From NCBI GenBank assembly GCA_963169045.1, contig CAUJDF010000099.1, forward strand, positions 1 to 64,000: a DNA stretch of 64,000 bases, in the 5' to 3' direction. Position 1 is the first letter of the stretch. Every line of letters starts with the position of its first letter. Under the pieces are notes generated by a model. It worked only from the letters and a program-made list of their open reading frames with translations, was not told the origin of the DNA and ran no database searches. Of the stretch, positions 60,580 to 64,000 are shown in pieces. The DNA comes from Myxococcota bacterium. GTDB taxonomy: Bacteria; Myxococcota_A; Bradymonadia; UBA7976; UBA1532. Position numbers and translations under genes: made by a program.

Positions 60580-62556
60580 ATGAGCGCATCTTCGGTTCTA
60601 TGGCTGGCCGCGCTCTGCGGCGCAGTGATGGGCTGCTTCGAGGTGGCGCTGCTCACGCAGACGCGGGTGAGCTTCCGCCTCGGGCTCGACGTGCTGCCGT
60701 CGCTGGCCGTGTATGTCGCCGTGCCGCTGGCCGCCACCCTCGCCGGCGGCCTGCTCGCGCGCCGCGATCCTGAGGGCGGGCGTCGCCGAGGCCTCCTCGT
60801 CTGCCTCGCCGCGCTGGCCTTCGCGCAGTGTGGCGTCTTCGCGTACCTCGAGCTGACGCCGCTTCCGCTGCCGCAGCGCGAGCTGGGCACGGCGGCCTTC
60901 GTGGTCTGCGTCGCGCTGGTCTGCGTCTCGATCGCGCGGCGACGGCGGCTGTCGGCCGACGTGAACGCCCGCCTGCTGGTCGTGCTCTGGGGCCTCGCGA
61001 TCTGCCTGTACCGAGCGCCCCGACAGATCGTGCTCGACCTCGCCTCGGGCCGGACCGACTTCGCGGGCCGCGACGCGCTGCGCACGCTGGGGCTGGTCCT
61101 GGCGAGCGCGGCCCTCCTGCCCATCATCGGGTTCATCTGGCGCCGGCCGCGGCTGGGCCTCGGGCTGGCGGCGCCGGCCGTCGCCGCGTTGGGTCTCGCC
61201 TTCACCCCTCCGCCGCCCCCCGCGACGCCGGCGCCAGCGAGCCCGCCGCGCGGGGACGTGTACCTCGTCATCCTCGACTCCCTCCGCTACGACCACACCT
61301 CGCTCGCCGGCGGCGACGGGACGCCGGCGCTCGCGGCGCTCGCCGCGCGGGGGCTGTCCTTCGACCGGGCGCACTCGCCGTCGGTGGAGACGCAGTACTC
61401 GCTGCCGCTGATGCTCGGGCAGGACGTCGAGGCGGGACACGGGCGCACCAAGACCCGCTGGAACGCGATGCGCGCCACGTGGCCGGACTCCCTCCCCGCA
61501 CGGCTGGCGACGGCGGGGTACGAAATCAATTTGTTGAGTGATTTCGCATATCTGGCGCTCGACCTGCTCGAGGTGTACCGCTGGGACCACGTCGCTGCGC
61601 GGCCGGCGACCTGGTTCCGGCTGCGCAGCCTGGCGTCGGCGCTCGGGGCGATGTTGAGCCGCGACTACGAGCGCATGGATTACGTGGTCAACGATCGCCA
61701 GCCCTATCCCGAGGGGGAGGGGCCGGCAGAGGCGCTCGACCGCCTGCTCGCGGCCCGCAAGACGCCCGGCTTCTTCCTGATCCACCTCGGGGCCCCCCAC
61801 GAGCCGTACGACTACCCGCCCTACGCCGCCCGCACTTTGCCGCCGCACGACCGCGCGTCGCACGAGGCCGCCCTCCGCCGCTTCGGCCGCGAGATGGGCC
61901 GGGTGCGTCCGGAGGACGCCGCGTCCTACCGCCTGCTCTACGCGCGCGGCGTGCGCGCCGCCGACGAGCGGCTCGGCGAGCTGCTCGGGACCATCGCCCG
62001 CCACGGCCGCGACCGCGACGCGCTCATCGTCGTCACCGCGGACCACGGCGAGTCGCTGGGCGAGGGCGGTTACCTGGCCCACGGCCTGAGCCTGCACGCG
62101 CGCGAGCACCACGTGCCGTTGGTGATCGCGGGGCCCGGCATCCCCGCCGGGCGGCGCGTGGACCGCCCGGTGTCGTGCCTCCGCCTCGCCGACTCCATCG
62201 CCGGGTGGGCGCGGCTCCCGGGCGCCGGCGAGACCTCGCTCCTGCACGAGGTCGACGCCGCCGGAGCCCCCGAGCCCGTGCTCGTGTGGACGCCCGGGGC
62301 GCTGGTGATCGAGCAGGACGGCTGGCGCCTCGTCTGGACGCGCGAGGAGTCGCTCCTGCGCAGCCCCGCCGCGTGGGCGCACCGCCAGCCGATCGAGCTC
62401 TACGAGGTGGGGGCCGATCCCGAGGAGCAGCGCGACGTCTACCGCCCCGACCACCCGGCGGTGGCGGTGCTGCTGCCGATCGCGCGCAGGCTGCACGGCG
62501 GCGCGACCGTGCATTCGACGCGGCCGAGGCCGCCGCCGAGCGCGCGGCCCATCTGA
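60580..62556 (+). CDS. membrane sulfatase-superfamily protein (alkaline phosphatase fold)
   Basis: The 658-residue protein has five or so N-terminal membrane segments (within 1-205) and an exported sulfatase/phosphotransferase-type domain: VYLVILDSLRYDHTS (metal Asp), VVTADHGESLGEGG and HAREHHVPLVI. At the catalytic position it has SPSVETQYSLPLML and no CxPxR, so it is not a formylglycine sulfatase. Ser or Thr there is as in lipoteichoic-acid synthases and phosphoethanolamine transferases. Its substrate is unknown. It is 75 bases after thrS and ends 1 base from the convergent gene. Confidence 0.83.
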   Translation: MSASSVLWLAALCGAVMGCFEVALLTQTRVSFRLGLDVLPSLAVYVAVPLAATLAGGLLARRDPEGGRRRGLLVCLAALAFAQCGVFAYLELTPLPLPQRELGTAAFVVCVALVCVSIARRRRLSADVNARLLVVLWGLAICLYRAPRQIVLDLASGRTDFAGRDALRTLGLVLASAALLPIIGFIWRRPRLGLGLAAPAVAALGLAFTPPPPPATPAPASPPRGDVYLVILDSLRYDHTSLAGGDGTPALAALAARGLSFDRAHSPSVETQYSLPLMLGQDVEAGHGRTKTRWNAMRATWPDSLPARLATAGYEINLLSDFAYLALDLLEVYRWDHVAARPATWFRLRSLASALGAMLSRDYERMDYVVNDRQPYPEGEGPAEALDRLLAARKTPGFFLIHLGAPHEPYDYPPYAARTLPPHDRASHEAALRRFGREMGRVRPEDAASYRLLYARGVRAADERLGELLGTIARHGRDRDALIVVTADHGESLGEGGYLAHGLSLHAREHHVPLVIAGPGIPAGRRVDRPVSCLRLADSIAGWARLPGAGETSLLHEVDAAGAPEPVLVWTPGALVIEQDGWRLVWTREESLLRSPAAWAHRQPIELYEVGADPEEQRDVYRPDHPAVAVLLPIARRLHGGATVHSTRPRPPPSARPI

Positions 62557-62557
62557 A

Positions 62558-64000
62558 TCAGCGGGGCGGCGGCCGCCGGCCGATGGCGCGGACGGCGCGG
62601 CCGAGCTTGTGCACCTGGTCGGCGGGGACGTCGGCGCCGCCGAAGCGCGCCGCCTCGTAGAGCGCGACGACGCGGGCCGCGAGGTCGACGTCGGGGGCGC
62701 CGGCCTCGGTCAGGGCGGTCAGGAACTCGCGCGCGGTGGCCGACGGCGCTCGCGCGTGGCCGTGGCGCGCGTAGGCGGCGATCAGGTCGCGATACAGGAC
62801 GGCGACGGGCGGGGGATGGCCCCTGGCGGCGCCGGCGCGCGGGCCCGCGGGGGCGCGGCGCCGGTACCAGGCGAAGGCGCCGAAGCCGGCGAGGACGACG
62901 CCGAGCGCCCAGTACCCCACCGGGGAGGCGCGCTCGCCGCTCTTTCGCGCGTCCGCGCGGGAACGCCCGCCGAAGAGGGGCTCGTCGCCGAACGCCTTGC
63001 GCCATGCCTCCCCGATGCGCTCGAAGAAGGCCAGCTGCTTCTGCAGGTCGTACTCGATCACGTACTTGTACCAGCGCAGGCGCAGGCTATCGACGAACTG
63101 GGCGGCGCTCGTCCAGAAGCCGGCGGCGCTCGCGCGACCGGGGCCGGTGGGGGTGGGCTCCCGCGTCATCCAGACGCCGCCGGGCAGCGGCACGCCGTCA
63201 CCGGATCGCGGGCGGGCCGACTCTCCCGGTTGGAGCAGCAGGACCTCGGCCCACGAGTGCGCGTCGCCCTGGCTCACGGCGAGGTACTGCCCGTAGTCGT
63301 TCCAGGTGCCGCCGTGGAAGCCGTTGACACTGCGCGCGGCGATGCCCTGCGTGCGCAGCAGGATGACCATCGCGGTGCTGAAGTACTCGCAGTGCCCCTG
63401 CTTCTGCACGAAGAGGAAGTCCTCGAGCGGCGCGTAACGCTCGTCGCGCCGCAGCTCGAGGGTGTAGCCGTACTCCGCGTGCAGGTACCGCTCGACACGA
63501 TCCACGGCCTCGCCGACGGTCTGCGCGTCGCCGACGACCTCTGCCGCGAGCGCGGCGACGCGCGGGTCGAGGCCGTCCGGGAGCTGCAGGTAGCGGCGCG
63601 CGGCGAGGGCGCCGCGGACGGCCTCGCGGTAGGCCCCGAGCGGCGTCGCGAGCGCCTCGGGCGCGATGCGCTGCGGCTGGCTGCGCACGATGTAGCGAAA
63701 GGCGATCGCGTCGGTCTGGTCGTAGTGCAGGTCGCCATCGGCGTCGGTGTGCACGCTGCGCCGCTTCATCGGCAGGACGTCGCGCTGGTCGTGGAACGAC
63801 ACCCCGGTGAGGCGCGTCAGGCCGAAGAGCATCCGCGTCTCCATCGGCTCGAGGTAGACGTGCTGCTCCACCACGGGGTCTTCCGGGCGGATCTGACCGG
63901 TGCGGATGAAGCCGTCGCGCCCCGACCGGCCCCGGCGCCGGTCGGTCCGCGACTTCGTCCAGGTGCGGCCGTCGTAGGTGTCGAAGGCGATGCCGCGCCA
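62558..64000 (-). CDS. TgpA-like transglutaminase membrane protein (5' end outside window)
   Basis: The last 480 residues of a protein run off the right edge; no start is present in the window. WRGIAFDTYDGRTW at the edge and the transglutaminase core QGHCEYFSTAMVILLRTQGI (Cys) with DAHSWAEVLL (His) are typical of TgpA/DUF3488 proteins. After the core come one membrane segment (YWALGVVLAGFGAFAWY) and a DUF4129-type C-terminal domain with LTEAGAPDVDLAARVVALYE. Such proteins usually follow MoxR and DUF58 genes, which would lie outside the window. Confidence 0.9.
   Translation of the reverse strand, partial: WRGIAFDTYDGRTWTKSRTDRRRGRSGRDGFIRTGQIRPEDPVVEQHVYLEPMETRMLFGLTRLTGVSFHDQRDVLPMKRRSVHTDADGDLHYDQTDAIAFRYIVRSQPQRIAPEALATPLGAYREAVRGALAARRYLQLPDGLDPRVAALAAEVVGDAQTVGEAVDRVERYLHAEYGYTLELRRDERYAPLEDFLFVQKQGHCEYFSTAMVILLRTQGIAARSVNGFHGGTWNDYGQYLAVSQGDAHSWAEVLLLQPGESARPRSGDGVPLPGGVWMTREPTPTGPGRASAAGFWTSAAQFVDSLRLRWYKYVIEYDLQKQLAFFERIGEAWRKAFGDEPLFGGRSRADARKSGERASPVGYWALGVVLAGFGAFAWYRRRAPAGPRAGAARGHPPPVAVLYRDLIAAYARHGHARAPSATAREFLTALTEAGAPDVDLAARVVALYEAARFGGADVPADQVHKLGRAVRAIGRRPPPR

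Overview
This 64 kb window is about 70-75% G+C and very densely packed. Many neighbouring genes overlap by 1-4 bases (ATGA, GTGA or TGATG junctions), and several convergent pairs end within 1-10 bases of each other. High G+C, MopE-type metal-binding-repeat lipoproteins, a transmembrane Hanks-type Ser/Thr kinase, DUF1501 with a planctomycete-cytochrome-like partner, and a large tellurite-resistance-type (Ter) operon together suggest a myxobacterium or relative (phylum Myxococcota, formerly Deltaproteobacteria). I cannot resolve the family. I saw no rRNA, tRNA, CRISPR array or intact insertion sequence.

Layout. 1-4.1 kb: G+C-rich repeats, a lipoprotein with DUF1566 and MORN/YwqK repeats, and hflX. 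4.1-5.3 kb: a gene-poor stretch with a broken four-helix-bundle gene between inverted GTGGAC/GTCCAC arrays, and a 42-bp tandem array. 5.3-10.6 kb: a glycine-zipper protein, a small membrane protein, a substrate-binding lipoprotein with a zinc-ribbon membrane protein, and a sigma factor with its putative anti-sigma factor. 10.7-14.4 kb: sucA and murB, overlapping. 14.5-17.4 kb: a lipoprotein with 13 MopE repeats and FG-GAP-like repeats. 17.4-20.1 kb: aldolase-type protein, PlsC acyltransferase, a START-like protein and a YdcF-like protein. 20.2-26.8 kb: Ser/Thr kinase, TPR-like protein, and a 1243-residue MopE/SUMF lipoprotein. 26.8-32.8 kb: a lipoprotein, a DUF5710-SNF2 helicase and a DUF1501/cytochrome-like pair.

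32.97-49.45 kb is the most unusual part: nine co-directional, mostly overlapping genes. They encode a Pro/Ala-rich protein, a zinc-ribbon/beta-sandwich/Hsp70-like ATPase, a membrane-anchored GrpE-like protein, a zinc-ribbon beta-propeller, a vWA lipoprotein with a transmembrane segment, a small membrane protein, a 1404-residue tubulin-like GTPase with three GYF-like tail modules, a signal-peptide/TM protein and a membrane-anchored transglutaminase-like protein. I read this as one chaperone-tubulin system at the inner membrane. Its function is unknown.

49.46-58.5 kb, on the opposite strand and convergent with it, is a ten-gene Ter stress operon: three TerD, TerB, three vWA proteins (one with a TerY-type zinc domain), PP2C phosphatase, protein kinase with zinc ribbon, and TerC. 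A divergent 184-bp region holds a strong sigma-70-type promoter for thrS and a palindrome inside the weaker putative promoter of the Ter operon. The window ends with a ThrRS lacking the TGS domain, a membrane sulfatase-superfamily protein and the 3' part of a TgpA-like transglutaminase gene. All calls come from reading the sequence; no database search was run.
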